Below are positions 16,873-27,308 of a DNA stretch of 64,000 bases, piece by piece (within the stretch, counting starts at the first letter, position 1; the number at the start of each line of letters is the position of its first letter). A program made the translations under genes and the position numbers. A model generated the notes under the pieces. That model saw nothing but the letters and a program-made list of their open reading frames with translations, was not told the DNA's origin and ran no database searches. This DNA is from Gemmatimonadota bacterium (GTDB lineage: Bacteria > Gemmatimonadota > Gemmatimonadetes > Palauibacterales > KS3-K002). The DNA lies in assembly GCA_020344215.1 (NCBI GenBank), contig CP070815.1, forward strand, positions 2,987,248 to 3,051,247. The letters run 5' to 3'.

Positions 16873-18411
16873 ATGCGGGCAACGGCTCTTGCCGCGTTTC
16901 TCCTCGTCGCCCCCACTATGGCAGCGGCACAGACCGCTTCTGACGGCCATCCCCTGGCGGGCTTCGACGCCTACGTCGAGCAGGCCGTCCACGACTGGGA
17001 CGTCCCCGGTCTTGCCATCGCCGTCGTGAAAGACGACTCGGTCGTCTTCGCCAAGGGCTACGGCGTCCGTGCCTTGGGATCGAACGCCCCGGTCGATCTG
17101 CACACCCTCTTTGCCAACGCGTCGACGACCAAGGCCTTCACCGCCATGGCCGTGGCGATGATGGTGGACGAGGGAGTGCTCGGCTGGGATGACCCGGTGT
17201 CCGACCACCTCCCGACATTCATCTTGTACGACCCCTACGTCACCCGCGAGGTGACGGTGCGTGACCTGCTCACGCACCGGATCGGCTTCGGCGATCCCTT
17301 TTACCTCTGGTATGGCGTCGACCTCGACTACCAGGAGATGGTGCGCCGACTGCGCGACGTCGAACCGCAGTCCAGTTTCCGCGCGCGCTACGCCTACAAC
17401 AACGTCTCCTACGCCACGGCTGGGATCATCGCTGGCCAGTCGAACGGCACCTCTTGGGACGAGCTGGTGCAGCAAAGGATTCTTGGGCCGCTCGGCATGA
17501 GCGAGACGGTCACGCAGAAGCTGGCTCTGTCGGGTCGCGACAACGTGGCGCATCCCCACGACTACGTCGACGATAGTCTTCAGGTGATCCCCGATGACGG
17601 TATTGGGCTTGTAGATCCCATCGGTCCCGCCGGGTCGATGTATTCCAGCGTGGCAAACATGACGGAGTGGCTCCGCTTCCTGCTGAACGAAGGGCGAGTT
17701 GGCGACGAGCAGCTCGTCAGCGATGCGGCATTCGCAGAGTTATTCCGGCCGCAGGTTATCGTACCGGCCGACCGGTTCTACCCGACCGCGCGGCTGACGC
17801 AGCCGCACTTCACCGCCTACGGCCTCGGCTGGTTCCTGCAGGACTATCGAGGCGAGTTCGTCGCCTTCCACACCGGGAGTATCGACGGGACGGTGGCCAT
17901 CGTCGGCCTCATCCCGGAACACGAGCTGGGCGTCGTGGTGTTCGCGAACCGCGATCACGCCGAGCTGCGCCATGCCCTGATGTTCCGTCTTTTCGATGCC
18001 TACCTCGGCGAACCCCAGCGCGACTGGAGCGCCGAGATGCGGGAGATGTACGAGGAGCTCGCGGCACGGGGTGAGGAGCGGCTGGCGCAGCTCGAAGCGG
18101 GCAGGGTGCATGGCACGACGCCGACGCTCCCCCTCGATGAGTATGCTGGTGTGTACGCCGGCAACCCCTACGGCTCGGTCGAAGTGCGTTTCGAGGGCGG
18201 CTCCCTAGTAATGGAGAGGTCAGAGTTCCTTACGGCTGACCTCTCGCACTGGCACTACGACACATTCCGTGCGCACTGGCGCAACCGCTGGATCGACCCG
18301 GGCCTGGTCTCCTTCCACCTGGGGTCCGACGGCGAGGTGGCCTCGCTCGAGTTCTTCGGTATGAGCCTCGCCAAGGAGCCGGAGGAAGATTCGGAGCCCG
18401 GCAACAGATGA
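16873..18411 (+). CDS. Secreted beta-lactamase-family serine hydrolase
   Basis: A 512-residue exported hydrolase. The start is the ATG after a TAGGAGG box; a longer frame from 16735 runs through the end of the glutaredoxin gene and is not used. A Sec signal (MRATALAAFLLVAPTMAAAQ) is followed by the class C-type domain with ASTTK as the serine-lysine motif (STTK) and YAYNN as the tyrosine motif, then FHTGSIDGTVA near the KTG position. The last 100 residues (LDEYAGVYAGNPYGSVEVRFEGGSL) match the DUF3471-like beta domain often appended to such esterases or peptidases. The substrate is unknown. Confidence 0.87.
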   Translation: MRATALAAFLLVAPTMAAAQTASDGHPLAGFDAYVEQAVHDWDVPGLAIAVVKDDSVVFAKGYGVRALGSNAPVDLHTLFANASTTKAFTAMAVAMMVDEGVLGWDDPVSDHLPTFILYDPYVTREVTVRDLLTHRIGFGDPFYLWYGVDLDYQEMVRRLRDVEPQSSFRARYAYNNVSYATAGIIAGQSNGTSWDELVQQRILGPLGMSETVTQKLALSGRDNVAHPHDYVDDSLQVIPDDGIGLVDPIGPAGSMYSSVANMTEWLRFLLNEGRVGDEQLVSDAAFAELFRPQVIVPADRFYPTARLTQPHFTAYGLGWFLQDYRGEFVAFHTGSIDGTVAIVGLIPEHELGVVVFANRDHAELRHALMFRLFDAYLGEPQRDWSAEMREMYEELAARGEERLAQLEAGRVHGTTPTLPLDEYAGVYAGNPYGSVEVRFEGGSLVMERSEFLTADLSHWHYDTFRAHWRNRWIDPGLVSFHLGSDGEVASLEFFGMSLAKEPEEDSEPGNR

Positions 18412-18572
18412 CGGGCACAGAGTGGCGACACCGGGCCGCGGCTCTGATGCTGGCGCCGTGGTCAGCCGTCTGACGGCGGGGTCAACCGCCTGAGCGCGCG
18501 GCCCGAGCGTCTTCCGGCCTCCGACCCTGTCTTGCCTCGGTCGATCTCCCCGACGAAGACGGCTAGCGTGGC

Positions 18573-21500
18573 TCAGCTGCCCCCATCGTCGGACTCCGTG
18601 ACCGGGTACTCGAAGGCGCGGTTGGGATAGGCCGGCGGCGGCGGCACTGAGCGCGGGTCGTTCTCGATCTGGCCTAGCAGATACTCGATCGCTGCGTCGA
18701 GCTGCGCGTCGGAACCGTTGAACGTGGCGTGCGGCAGGTTGTCCACCACGATGTCGGGCACCACGCCGATCTGCTCGATCAACCACTCACCTTCCGGCCC
18801 GTACACACCCGTCATAGGTGCCCGGGCGAGTCCGCCGTCGCTCAGCCGGTTCGTCGAGCTCAACCAGATCTCGCCGCCCCAGGTGCGCATCCCGATCACT
18901 TCGCCCAGGCCGAGGCGCCGGAAACCGTCGGCGAACGCCTCACCGTCCGACGCCGTGTTCTGGTCGACCAGAACGACCATGTGGCCGCGGAAGGCGTACT
19001 GCATGTTCCAGGTGGGCTGACCGGCCCGGCTCTTCCAGTACATCCAGGCCTGCCGCATCAGCTTCTCCAGGATGAAGCTGTCGATGTTGCCGCCCCGGTT
19101 GTGCCGCACGTCGATGATCAGCGCCTGCCGGTTGAAGACCGGGTAGAACTCGCGGTACCACTTCGTGATGTCGCCCCAGCCCATGGCCCGCAGGTGGACG
19201 TAGCCGATCTTCCCCGCGCCTGCTTCCTCGACGATCTGGCGGCGCGCGTACTCCCAGTCGCTGTATCTCAGGTTGAACTCGCCCGTGGTCGGGACGACGA
19301 TCAAGTCGCGGGACTCCCCGGCCCGCACCGAGCCGCCAGAGCGCACGGTCAGCAATACCTGGCGGCCCTGCTGGTTGCGGAGCAGCGCCCCGATGTCGGG
19401 CACGAGCAGCGTGCCGACGCCGTTCACCGCCTCGATCACATCGCCGGCTTGGACGTCGAGGTCCGGGTCGGCCAGCGGCGACATCTCGTCCGGGTAGTCG
19501 GGGTCCGATTGATAAATGTAGTCGATGCGATAACCGCCGGCTTCCGGGTCGCGTAACAGCCGGGCCCCCAGCGTAGGCACTTGGATGTCCTCATCACCGC
19601 GTCGCAGGTCGCCGCCGCGCACACTGGTGTGCAGCGCCGACAGCTCGCCCACCACGCGCCCGATGAGATCCGACAGCTCGTCGCGTGTGGTCACCCGGTC
19701 GACCAGCGGCAGATACTTCTGCAGCGTCGCGTCCCAATCGACTCCGTGCATGTTGGGGTCGTAGAAGTAGTCACGTTCCAGCCGCCACGCATCGACGAAG
19801 ATCTGGCGCCAATCCTCCCGCACATCGATCGGGAACGTCCAGCCACCCAGGTCGACCCGGTGCTCGCCTAGGTCGGCGACCCGCGACGGCCTGGCATCGA
19901 TCACGTATAGGCTGTCGCCCTTTGCCAGCAGGACCTTCTCCCCGTCGAGCGATAGCTCGAAACTGCCGACGTCCTCGACCATTTTCGTCGGCTCGAAATC
20001 CTTGTTGCCGATCTCGAGGGCCATCAGATGAGAGTCCGCACCGGGACCCGAGTCGCGCGCCCGCCAGAACAGGGCGTCCTTCGTGACGTACAGCGAACTG
20101 AAATTGCCCGCCGCCACCGGGACCTGTTTCACCCGGCGCTGCAGACCGTCCAGCTCGATATGGATCGGGGCGGCTTCATCCGACTCGCCGTCGGAATCGT
20201 CACGACCGCGGCCGCCCCCGTCATCCCCCTCGGCACGACTCAGCTCGTCGTCAGGCTTGAAGGGAGAGCGCAGGCCTCTCTGCAGCGCCACGTGGAAGAT
20301 CTCGATCGACCTGTCGAAGTACGGCTCCGGCTGGCGCGAGCCCCAGGGGCTGCCCACCAGCGAGCGTAGGTTGCGGTCGGACAGGAAGTAGATGAACTCG
20401 CCGTCCGGGTCCCAGGCGACGCTGAAGCTGTTCACCCGATCGCTGGTGAGCGGGACCGTCGTCCCGTCTTCGACGCTGTACAACTTGATCTGGGTGAAGC
20501 TGTTCTTCGCGCGCATGGTGAAGGCCAGCCAGCGGCTGTCCGGCGACCAGGCCATATCGCGTATGCCCTCCCGGTTCTCGGAGATCCTCCGACCCTCGCC
20601 CGTCGCGACGTTGAGCACCCACAGGTCGCGGTTGTTATCGTCGTACGCGATCCATGCCCCGTCCGGCGACGGGTACCCCCGGAAGCGCAGGATCATGCCA
20701 TCGTCGGTGAGCGGCTCCTCGTCGCCGACACCGTTGGCCGGGATCTTCACGAACTCGAGTTCGCCCGTCTCATCCGACAATCCCAGGAGAGTTTCGCCGT
20801 CCGGCATGAACACGACGCCGCGGTATCGCACTCCCTCCTTGCGCGAGGCCCGCACCAGCCGCCCCTGTTCCGCCGGCGCCACGAACACGCGGCCGCGGGC
20901 CGTGAGCACGACGCTCGCGCCTTCGGGGTGAATGTGCGCCGAGGTCAGGTAACTCATCGGATCATCGACCCACTTCTCGCGCAGCTGATCGAAGTCCGAG
21001 GCCAGTGTGATGGGGACGAGCTGCGCGTCGCCGGTCGAGATGTCGTAGAGCCAGAGGTCGGCGCCCAGCTGATAGGCGATCCTCCCCTGCGACAGCGATG
21101 GGTCCTTCACGTCCCAGCCGCTGTGCCGGGTGTGCTGGCGCAGGTCTCCTCCATCCTCATCCATCGACCACACGTTCATCGTGCCGTCGCGGTCGGTGAC
21201 GAAGTAAACGCGGCCAGCCCACCACATCGGCGAGTGGCTCTCGCCGTCGTAGTCGCCGGTCAGCTCGACGGCTTCGGCGGCGCCCTCCTCGAACTTCCAC
21301 ACGTCGCGCGCCGTGCCACCCGTGTATCGTTTGGTGACGTTGCCGTGGAAAGCGGGGCGGACGAAGAAGAGCTTCGTGCCCGTGCCGTCGTAGGTTGCTT
21401 CACTGCCCTCAGCGAGCGGGATTAGCGAACGCGTCCCGTTCTCCAGGTTCAGCGTCACGAGCCGCCGTTTCGGCAGCCCGGAGTAGTGGGTCGTCGTGTA

Positions 21501-21917
21501 GACGAGGCGGCCGTCGGGCGTCCAGGTCGTGGCCACGGAGCTCTCGGCCTCGTAGCTGCGCCGCACGGGAACGCCACCCGCCAGCGGCATCGTATAGAGC
21601 TCGGCCGGACCCTCGTAGCGGGCCGTGAAGGCCAGCGTCCTTCCATTAGGGGAAATTACAGGGTCATCCTCCTCCGAGTGGTGTGTGGTGAGTCGCCTGG
21701 CGACGCCACCCGCCGCAGAGACCTTCCACAAGTCGCCCTCCGCGGCGAACACAATCGTGTCGCCGTGCAAGGCCGGGTAGCGGTAGTAGCCCAGGACCCC
21801 CTCCTGCTCCTCGCCGCCGGCCGTCTGTGCCAGAACGGTGCCGGCGCCGGCGAAGAGCAGCGCCAGGGCCGTTGTGAGGACGATCGCCGATGCGAATACA
21901 CGGGCGGAATAGCGCAT
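18573..21917 (-). CDS. Tricorn-like S41 family peptidase
   Basis: A 1114-residue exported protease resembling archaeal and actinobacterial tricorn. After a Sec signal peptide (FASAIVLTTALALLFAGAGT) come two beta-propeller regions built of WD40/TolB-like repeats (VISPNGRTLAFTARYEG, MAWSPDSRWLAFTM), about residues 40-640. A C1 helical domain, a PDZ domain (about 790-870, DVIEAVNGVG) and the C-terminal S41 core follow. The nucleophile is the serine of TASDGEAFADG. Tricorn cleaves short peptides; in Gram-negative relatives the protein is periplasmic. The start is the ATG 10 bases after a GAGG box, five codons inside the longest frame. It is divergent from the acyl-CoA dehydrogenase. Confidence 0.92.
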   Translation of the reverse strand: MRYSARVFASAIVLTTALALLFAGAGTVLAQTAGGEEQEGVLGYYRYPALHGDTIVFAAEGDLWKVSAAGGVARRLTTHHSEEDDPVISPNGRTLAFTARYEGPAELYTMPLAGGVPVRRSYEAESSVATTWTPDGRLVYTTTHYSGLPKRRLVTLNLENGTRSLIPLAEGSEATYDGTGTKLFFVRPAFHGNVTKRYTGGTARDVWKFEEGAAEAVELTGDYDGESHSPMWWAGRVYFVTDRDGTMNVWSMDEDGGDLRQHTRHSGWDVKDPSLSQGRIAYQLGADLWLYDISTGDAQLVPITLASDFDQLREKWVDDPMSYLTSAHIHPEGASVVLTARGRVFVAPAEQGRLVRASRKEGVRYRGVVFMPDGETLLGLSDETGELEFVKIPANGVGDEEPLTDDGMILRFRGYPSPDGAWIAYDDNNRDLWVLNVATGEGRRISENREGIRDMAWSPDSRWLAFTMRAKNSFTQIKLYSVEDGTTVPLTSDRVNSFSVAWDPDGEFIYFLSDRNLRSLVGSPWGSRQPEPYFDRSIEIFHVALQRGLRSPFKPDDELSRAEGDDGGGRGRDDSDGESDEAAPIHIELDGLQRRVKQVPVAAGNFSSLYVTKDALFWRARDSGPGADSHLMALEIGNKDFEPTKMVEDVGSFELSLDGEKVLLAKGDSLYVIDARPSRVADLGEHRVDLGGWTFPIDVREDWRQIFVDAWRLERDYFYDPNMHGVDWDATLQKYLPLVDRVTTRDELSDLIGRVVGELSALHTSVRGGDLRRGDEDIQVPTLGARLLRDPEAGGYRIDYIYQSDPDYPDEMSPLADPDLDVQAGDVIEAVNGVGTLLVPDIGALLRNQQGRQVLLTVRSGGSVRAGESRDLIVVPTTGEFNLRYSDWEYARRQIVEEAGAGKIGYVHLRAMGWGDITKWYREFYPVFNRQALIIDVRHNRGGNIDSFILEKLMRQAWMYWKSRAGQPTWNMQYAFRGHMVVLVDQNTASDGEAFADGFRRLGLGEVIGMRTWGGEIWLSSTNRLSDGGLARAPMTGVYGPEGEWLIEQIGVVPDIVVDNLPHATFNGSDAQLDAAIEYLLGQIENDPRSVPPPPAYPNRAFEYPVTESDDGGS

Positions 21918-22130
21918 GCTGACACCTCTCATCTGTGTGACTGAACCGGTAGATCGGGTAGCCTGCGGCCGCAGGCCTCCGGTCGCAAGGGCCCGCTGCT
22001 CCCCTCGCCCCCCGGACAGTTACCAAACGGGCCGCGATGCATTAGAATTCCGGGGTTTCCCAGGAATATGGAAACGATAATGCCTTTTGATCGTGGCAAT
22101 CCGTCCCAACCATTAGAAGGGGTCGTGCGT

Positions 22131-24365
22131 ATGAGTGCTGTCAAACCGGATACCGCCAGGACGCCGCAGCTCGCCACGCTGCCCGGCGACGACGTCCGGC
22201 AGATCATGTGGCGGTTCGCCGACCGCTACGATCTGCAGATGCTGGTGCAGTCGTCGCGCGCGGTAGCGCGCGGGCCGGTGGCGCGGCTCGTCGCCGACGG
22301 CGCGCGGAACACGCACGAGTGGACGGAGGAAAAGGCCACGCTGCTTGAGGCGTACGACGCGGCGGGCATTACCTCGGTTTTCATCGACCCCGAGTACGGT
22401 GGCTTTATCGAGGGGCCGAAGAACCTGGCAATGGGGCTGGCGGCTTTCGAGCTCGCTTGGGTGGATGGCGGCGCGGCCACGGGCGCCATGGCCGGACATC
22501 TAGGGCTGTCGCCGATCCACGAGAAGGGTACGGCGGACCAGAAGGCGGAGTACATGCGCCGCTTCGCGCCTGCGCAACCGGGTGAGGACCGTACGATCGA
22601 GCGCAGCGCGTTCGCGCTAACCGAGCCGATCCCCTACGTAGGCGTCGACACGGGTGTGCTGGGCGGCAAAGTAAGCGTCAAGGAGTGGAAGAAAGGCGAG
22701 GAACCAATCCTCCACGTGGAGAAGCGTGGTCGCTTCATCACGAACATGGCGTTCGCCAACTTCGTCTCGGCGGCAGTGGACTCCGGTGACGAGCGAATCG
22801 AGGGGAGCTGCATGATCATCCTCGAGGCAAACGACCCGGGGATCTACGATCGCGGCACACCCACGAAGAAGCTGGTGCATCAGCTGTCGGCGACCAGCGA
22901 TCCCGTCTTCAGCCTCGACGTTCCCGCCAGCCGTATCATCGGCGGCTACACGGTGAAGGATGGCGTCATCATCCCCAACTACAATCACGGCGAGATCATC
23001 GACTCGGTGTTCCGGCGCACGCGCGTGACGGTCGGCCTGATGACGGCGGCGAAGCTGTTGTCGGCCGTCGAACCGGTCATCCGCTACCAGCGCGGTCGGT
23101 TCCGCGGCGGCGATTCGGACCATCCTGGTTCGCCGCGACACGAGCTGGGCCTGCAGCAAAAGGAAGACGCGCTACACCGCCTGGTGGACATCTGGGCGAC
23201 CGGTGAGGCAAGCGCGTCACTCGGCTTCGCGGCGGCGCGCCTGTTCGACGAGCTCGACCCAATGGATCATCGGCGTGACGAGATCTTCAAGGCTCACGGC
23301 ATCCCTGAGGGTCGAAAGGCGATTCGGGCGCTGACCGAGTGGACCGACCGGGCGTTGGAGTACGTACGGTTGGCGGCTAGGCCGGAGGAAGAACGCGACG
23401 GGGCACGCTTCCAGGAGCTCGAGGCCAACGAGCTCATCCAGTACCTGGTGAAAGACGCGCTGGCCAACGTGCTATGCCCGGCAGCGAAGCTGTGGAACAC
23501 CGGGCACGGCGCCAACATGATGCGCGAGGCCGTCAGCTTGATGGGCGGTTACGGCGTCACCGAGGACTGTCCCGGCTTCCTCCCACAGAAATGGATGGAC
23601 GCTCAGCTCGAAGCCACCTACGAAGGTCCCGAAGCAGTACAGCGGCGGCAGCTCAGCGTCACGATGACGAGCCCGATCTTCCTCGCCCGGTTCGAGGAGT
23701 GGCTCAAAGAGCTGCGCGCTATCGCCGGTCTGCGCCCCGGCTCTGGCGCCTGCACCCTCGCTTCGGCGATGGACCTCTGGCTCTGGACGCTGCGTCACCT
23801 GCTGGGGGCGAGAGACGCCGACGGCGCGCCGCTCTACAAAGGGCATCGGCAGGGTGTGACGTTCCCTATGGCGGACGCGCTCTGCTGGCTGCTCGCCTCG
23901 CGCTACCAGATCATGGACCTCATCGAGCTGGAGACGGTCGGCGCTGACAACCCCAGCTTGGCGGAAGCGCTGCCCGGCTTCGTCAACTTCTTCACCGACC
24001 TCTCCCACGTGCAGGCCGCGGCTGCCGGCGGCGAGGTGGCGCGCATCTGCTCGAGCCTCGTCTTCGGGTACAACCGCCACCCGTCGTGGACGACCGAGAG
24101 CGATCGTGCCTACAGCGCCCGCGAGCTCACGGTGCTGGAGAATGTGATGCCGGGCCTCTGCTCCTGTGCCACCGACGCGTTCGACGAGGACGGCGATGCG
24201 CCGCTCAAGCGCGGGCCCTGCGTGCGGTTCGACGGATACGAGCCTTTCACCCTGCGGCGCGCCAAGTTGGATGGCTGTCTCAGCGGCTCGCGCCTGGCGA
24301 AGGATGCCGCCGCCCAAGCGCTGACCGAGGTGGTCGTCCCCGAAGCCCTCGACTACCCGGGTTGA
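22131..24365 (+). CDS. Acyl-CoA dehydrogenase, extended form
   Basis: A flavoprotein of 744 residues, longer than ordinary acyl-CoA dehydrogenases (380-620). The core is recognisable: AFALTEP for the flavin-contacting region, LMGGYGVTEDCPGF near the C-terminal helix bundle, and YEGPEAVQRRQL, where the Glu after Tyr is the general base of the YEG motif. The last 190 residues (after about 550) are an additional helical domain. It heads an operon with an ETF-quinone oxidoreductase and EtfBA, so electrons probably go from this enzyme to quinone through the local chain. The start follows an AAGGGG box; ATGs at 22068 and 22080 are alternatives. The acyl substrate is unknown. Confidence 0.87.
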   Translation: MSAVKPDTARTPQLATLPGDDVRQIMWRFADRYDLQMLVQSSRAVARGPVARLVADGARNTHEWTEEKATLLEAYDAAGITSVFIDPEYGGFIEGPKNLAMGLAAFELAWVDGGAATGAMAGHLGLSPIHEKGTADQKAEYMRRFAPAQPGEDRTIERSAFALTEPIPYVGVDTGVLGGKVSVKEWKKGEEPILHVEKRGRFITNMAFANFVSAAVDSGDERIEGSCMIILEANDPGIYDRGTPTKKLVHQLSATSDPVFSLDVPASRIIGGYTVKDGVIIPNYNHGEIIDSVFRRTRVTVGLMTAAKLLSAVEPVIRYQRGRFRGGDSDHPGSPRHELGLQQKEDALHRLVDIWATGEASASLGFAAARLFDELDPMDHRRDEIFKAHGIPEGRKAIRALTEWTDRALEYVRLAARPEEERDGARFQELEANELIQYLVKDALANVLCPAAKLWNTGHGANMMREAVSLMGGYGVTEDCPGFLPQKWMDAQLEATYEGPEAVQRRQLSVTMTSPIFLARFEEWLKELRAIAGLRPGSGACTLASAMDLWLWTLRHLLGARDADGAPLYKGHRQGVTFPMADALCWLLASRYQIMDLIELETVGADNPSLAEALPGFVNFFTDLSHVQAAAAGGEVARICSSLVFGYNRHPSWTTESDRAYSARELTVLENVMPGLCSCATDAFDEDGDAPLKRGPCVRFDGYEPFTLRRAKLDGCLSGSRLAKDAAAQALTEVVVPEALDYPG

Positions 24366-24372
24366 GGCGCGC

Positions 24373-26229
24373 ATGAGCGAGGTGGCCGCCGATCGTCAGA
24401 GCATGGAGGTCGATATCGTCTGCGTCGGATTTGGCCCGGCGACCGGCGGTTTCCTCATCACACTCTCCCGGGCAATGCAGGACCCGGCGCTGCAGCCGCA
24501 TCTCCAGAGCAAGGCGATGCCTGGCATGCCGCTCCAGGTCGTCTGCTACGAGCGTGCCGATGACATCGGCTTCGGTGTCTCGGGCGTCGTGACGCGCGCC
24601 CGTGGCATCCGGGCTTCGTTCCACGACCTCGAGCCCGGCGAGATCCCCATGGCCCACGACGTCTCCCACGAGAAGGTCGTCTGGCTCAAGGATCCCATCG
24701 GGGCGAGCCGGCGGCCCGGGGGCGTCAAGGGCCTCGATGCCGCCATGGCGAGCTTGAGGTTGCTGGGTAAAGGTGGGCCGCACGCCGTCGAGCTGCCTTA
24801 CATCCCCGATTTCATGAAGAAGGACGACGGGCTGCTCCTGTCGATCGGCCAGTTCAACCAGTGGGTCGGCTCGCTGCTCATGTCCTCCGGGCTCGTCCAA
24901 ATCTGGCCCGGCATGCCGGTCGCTGAGCCTCTCGTAGATGACGACAGGGTCGTCGGCGTGCGGCTCCTCGATCAGGGGACCGACCTCAGAGGAGACCCGA
25001 CCGAGGCGTACATGCCGGGGATGGACGTGCGCGCCGCGCTCACCGTCGTCGGCGATGGACCAGTCGGACCAGTCGGTCGCAAGCTCGACGAGCATTTCGG
25101 CATGCCGGAGGATCACCACCAGCGCGACTGGGCGGTGGGGATGAAGATGGTGGTCGACCTGCCGACCGACTGTCCGCTGGAGCCGGGGACCGTCTTCCAC
25201 ACCATCGGCTACCCGGAGCCGGAGATTTTCGGCTTCTTCTACGTCTACCCGGGTAACGTCGCGTCGCTGGGGATCTTTGTCCCGTCATGGTTCGACAGCC
25301 CCGTCCGCACCAGCTACCGCTACCTCCAGCACTGGATGTTGCACCCCTACGTCTGGCGCTACCTCGAGGGTGGGACGCTGCGCTCCTGGGGTGCGAAGAC
25401 GCTTCAGGAGTCGGGACGTCGCGGCGAACCGCACCTGGTGGGCGACGGCTACGCCCGCATCGGCGAAGGCTCGGGCAGCACCAACGTGCTCACCGGCTCC
25501 GGCGTCGACGAGGCGTGGACCACCGGCGTGCAGCTCGCCGAGGGCGTCATCGAGCTGCTCAAGCAAGACAAGCCTTTCACCCGGGCCAACCTCGAGGCGG
25601 CCTACGTCCAGCGCCGCCGCGAGAGCTGGGTCGAGAGGGGAGCTCGCATCGCCGAGAAGGCGCGCGACGGGTTCCAGAAGGGCTTCCTCGCCGGCTTCAT
25701 CGGCATGGGGCTGAGCGGCCTCAGCAGAGGGAGAATCAACATCTCCGGTCCGGCCAAGCGGCCGTACGAGCCGGTGCCGTCGCTGCAGCAGTACTACGAC
25801 GGCAAGCTCCAAGTTGACGAGATCGAGCGGATTCGCCAGGCGGCGGCCGCCGCCGGAACCTCGCTGCACGACGCGCTGATGGAGGCGGCCGGCTGGCCGG
25901 CAATCTCCTACGATGGTAAGCTGCTCATCTCTCATCAGGACGCGCTGTTGCTCGGTGGCAAGGTCCAGGCGCCCGCCGGCTACCCGGACCATGTGGTCTT
26001 CCTCTACCCAAGCGTCTGCGAGGCCTGCGAGACCAAGCTCTGTATCGAGATCTGTTCCGGCGAGGCGATCACGCCGGGCGAGGGCGGCGTCCCGCAGTTC
26101 GACCGCGAGAAGTGCATCCACTGTGGCGCCTGCTTCTGGAGCTGCACCCAGCCTCGTGAAGATGATCCCGAACGCACGGTGCTCGAGTTCGGCGCTGGCG
26201 CCGGCGGACTGCATTCGGCGGAAAACTGA
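24373..26229 (+). CDS. ETF-quinone oxidoreductase (FixC-like) with ferredoxin-type C-terminus
   Basis: A 618-residue flavoprotein expected to pass electrons from ETF to the quinone pool at the membrane. The N-terminal FAD site is VDIVCVGFGPATGG (13-26). The GSGSTNVLTGSGVDEAWTTGVQLAEG segment matches the second FAD region of the FixC/ETF-QO family. The C-terminal domain has two cysteine sets, CEACETKLCIEIC and CIHCGACFWSC, enough ligands for two 4Fe-4S clusters, whereas mitochondrial-type ETF-QO has one. It starts 8 bp after the acyl-CoA dehydrogenase stop and is surely co-transcribed with it. The residues 340-500 linker is family-specific. Confidence 0.88.
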   Translation: MSEVAADRQSMEVDIVCVGFGPATGGFLITLSRAMQDPALQPHLQSKAMPGMPLQVVCYERADDIGFGVSGVVTRARGIRASFHDLEPGEIPMAHDVSHEKVVWLKDPIGASRRPGGVKGLDAAMASLRLLGKGGPHAVELPYIPDFMKKDDGLLLSIGQFNQWVGSLLMSSGLVQIWPGMPVAEPLVDDDRVVGVRLLDQGTDLRGDPTEAYMPGMDVRAALTVVGDGPVGPVGRKLDEHFGMPEDHHQRDWAVGMKMVVDLPTDCPLEPGTVFHTIGYPEPEIFGFFYVYPGNVASLGIFVPSWFDSPVRTSYRYLQHWMLHPYVWRYLEGGTLRSWGAKTLQESGRRGEPHLVGDGYARIGEGSGSTNVLTGSGVDEAWTTGVQLAEGVIELLKQDKPFTRANLEAAYVQRRRESWVERGARIAEKARDGFQKGFLAGFIGMGLSGLSRGRINISGPAKRPYEPVPSLQQYYDGKLQVDEIERIRQAAAAAGTSLHDALMEAAGWPAISYDGKLLISHQDALLLGGKVQAPAGYPDHVVFLYPSVCEACETKLCIEICSGEAITPGEGGVPQFDREKCIHCGACFWSCTQPREDDPERTVLEFGAGAGGLHSAEN

Positions 26230-26274
26230 CCCTGCTTCATCTTGGGTGTATGTCTTTCAACTCCTAGGGGACTT

Positions 26275-27275
26275 ATGAGGCGCAGTCTACTTGCTACAAC
26301 ACTGCTGGGCGGAGCGGTGGCCTGTCTTGTGTTGCTGGCTTCGCCGCCGCAGGCGTCCGGGCAGGCCAGAACGGATGCGCCTGTCCTGGCACAGGGAGCC
26401 CCGCAGCGTGGCTCCCGCGAGCTGGGCGGTCACGCGTTCATCCCGTCGCGGGTCGTGGGCGATCCGTTCATCACCACGCACGTGCGCACCGCCACCGGCT
26501 TCGGCATCGCCTTCGCCCTGAAGACGCCGTTCATCGACGTCGACGGTGACACTCTCGGCACGCTGGAGGGCGATGTGGCCTTCCTGCAACTCGGCTTCGA
26601 GTATCGGCATGCTTTCAACAACTGGCTGGCGCTGGCGGCGGGTGTTACGACTGCGGCAAGGTTGGGCACCAATGAGCAGGCGATGCTGGCGCAGGGTGTG
26701 AGCGCCGTCTACGGCATCAAGCTGGAGGGGCTCGCCCGCATCTGGGGCAACGAGAGGATGATACTCTCGGCCGTTGCCAGGGTGTCGGGCAGTAACTTGT
26801 ATGGGCTCACGCCTTTCCAGTTCGCCCAGAGCATCATCGACAACGGCGGTCTCACGGAAGACAACAAGTTGCTCGTGGAGTTCGACGGTCTCAGCGCCGC
26901 CGGTGGTCTACGCTTCGCCTACGCGCCGGTGGACTGGGCGGGCCTGACGGCACTCGTCGAGGCCGGGTCCGCCGAAGCCCTCGGCGAGTCTGACAGAGAC
27001 TTTCTCTACGTCGTCGGTGGCGCCGTCGACTTCGACCTGAGATCCCGCACCTCCGTGCCCTTGGGCTTGTTGCTTGCCGTGCAGCACGACGAGTTCAGCG
27101 AGCAGGGTAGCGACATCGCCCGAGGTTTACGAGCTATGGTTGGGCCATCGCCTACATGGGCCGGCGCGACTTCAGCATCTCACTGGAGACGACAAACGCG
27201 AAGCTGAAGCTGCGGGACCTAGGCGCGAGCATCAGTGCCTGGCGAGCGAACTTCAATATCCGCTACTTCTTCTGA
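26275..27275 (+). pseudogene. Outer-membrane beta-barrel protein, frameshifted near its 3' end
   Basis: The frame from ATG 26275 gives an exported protein (signal MRRSLLATTLLGGAVACLVLL, ending near SGQA) with alternating strands. Near 27120-27130 the sense leaves this frame: the continuation in another frame reads YGWAIAYMGRRDFSISLE and finishes NFNIRYFF at TGA 27273-27275. A terminal aromatic residue is the classic beta-barrel insertion signal. In the original frame the last 28 residues are Ala/Trp/Arg-rich nonsense ending at 27207. A single lost base would explain it. Either an assembly error or a real mutation; the gene sits inside the ETF operon and may be needed there. Confidence 0.7.
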
Positions 27276-27308
27276 TGACGGAAACGAATTGTTGAGGAGA
27301 ACGATGCA

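Noticed and set aside
27110..27275. Programmed frameshift in the barrel gene
   Set aside because: No slippery heptamer or downstream pseudoknot is apparent; a lost base is simpler.
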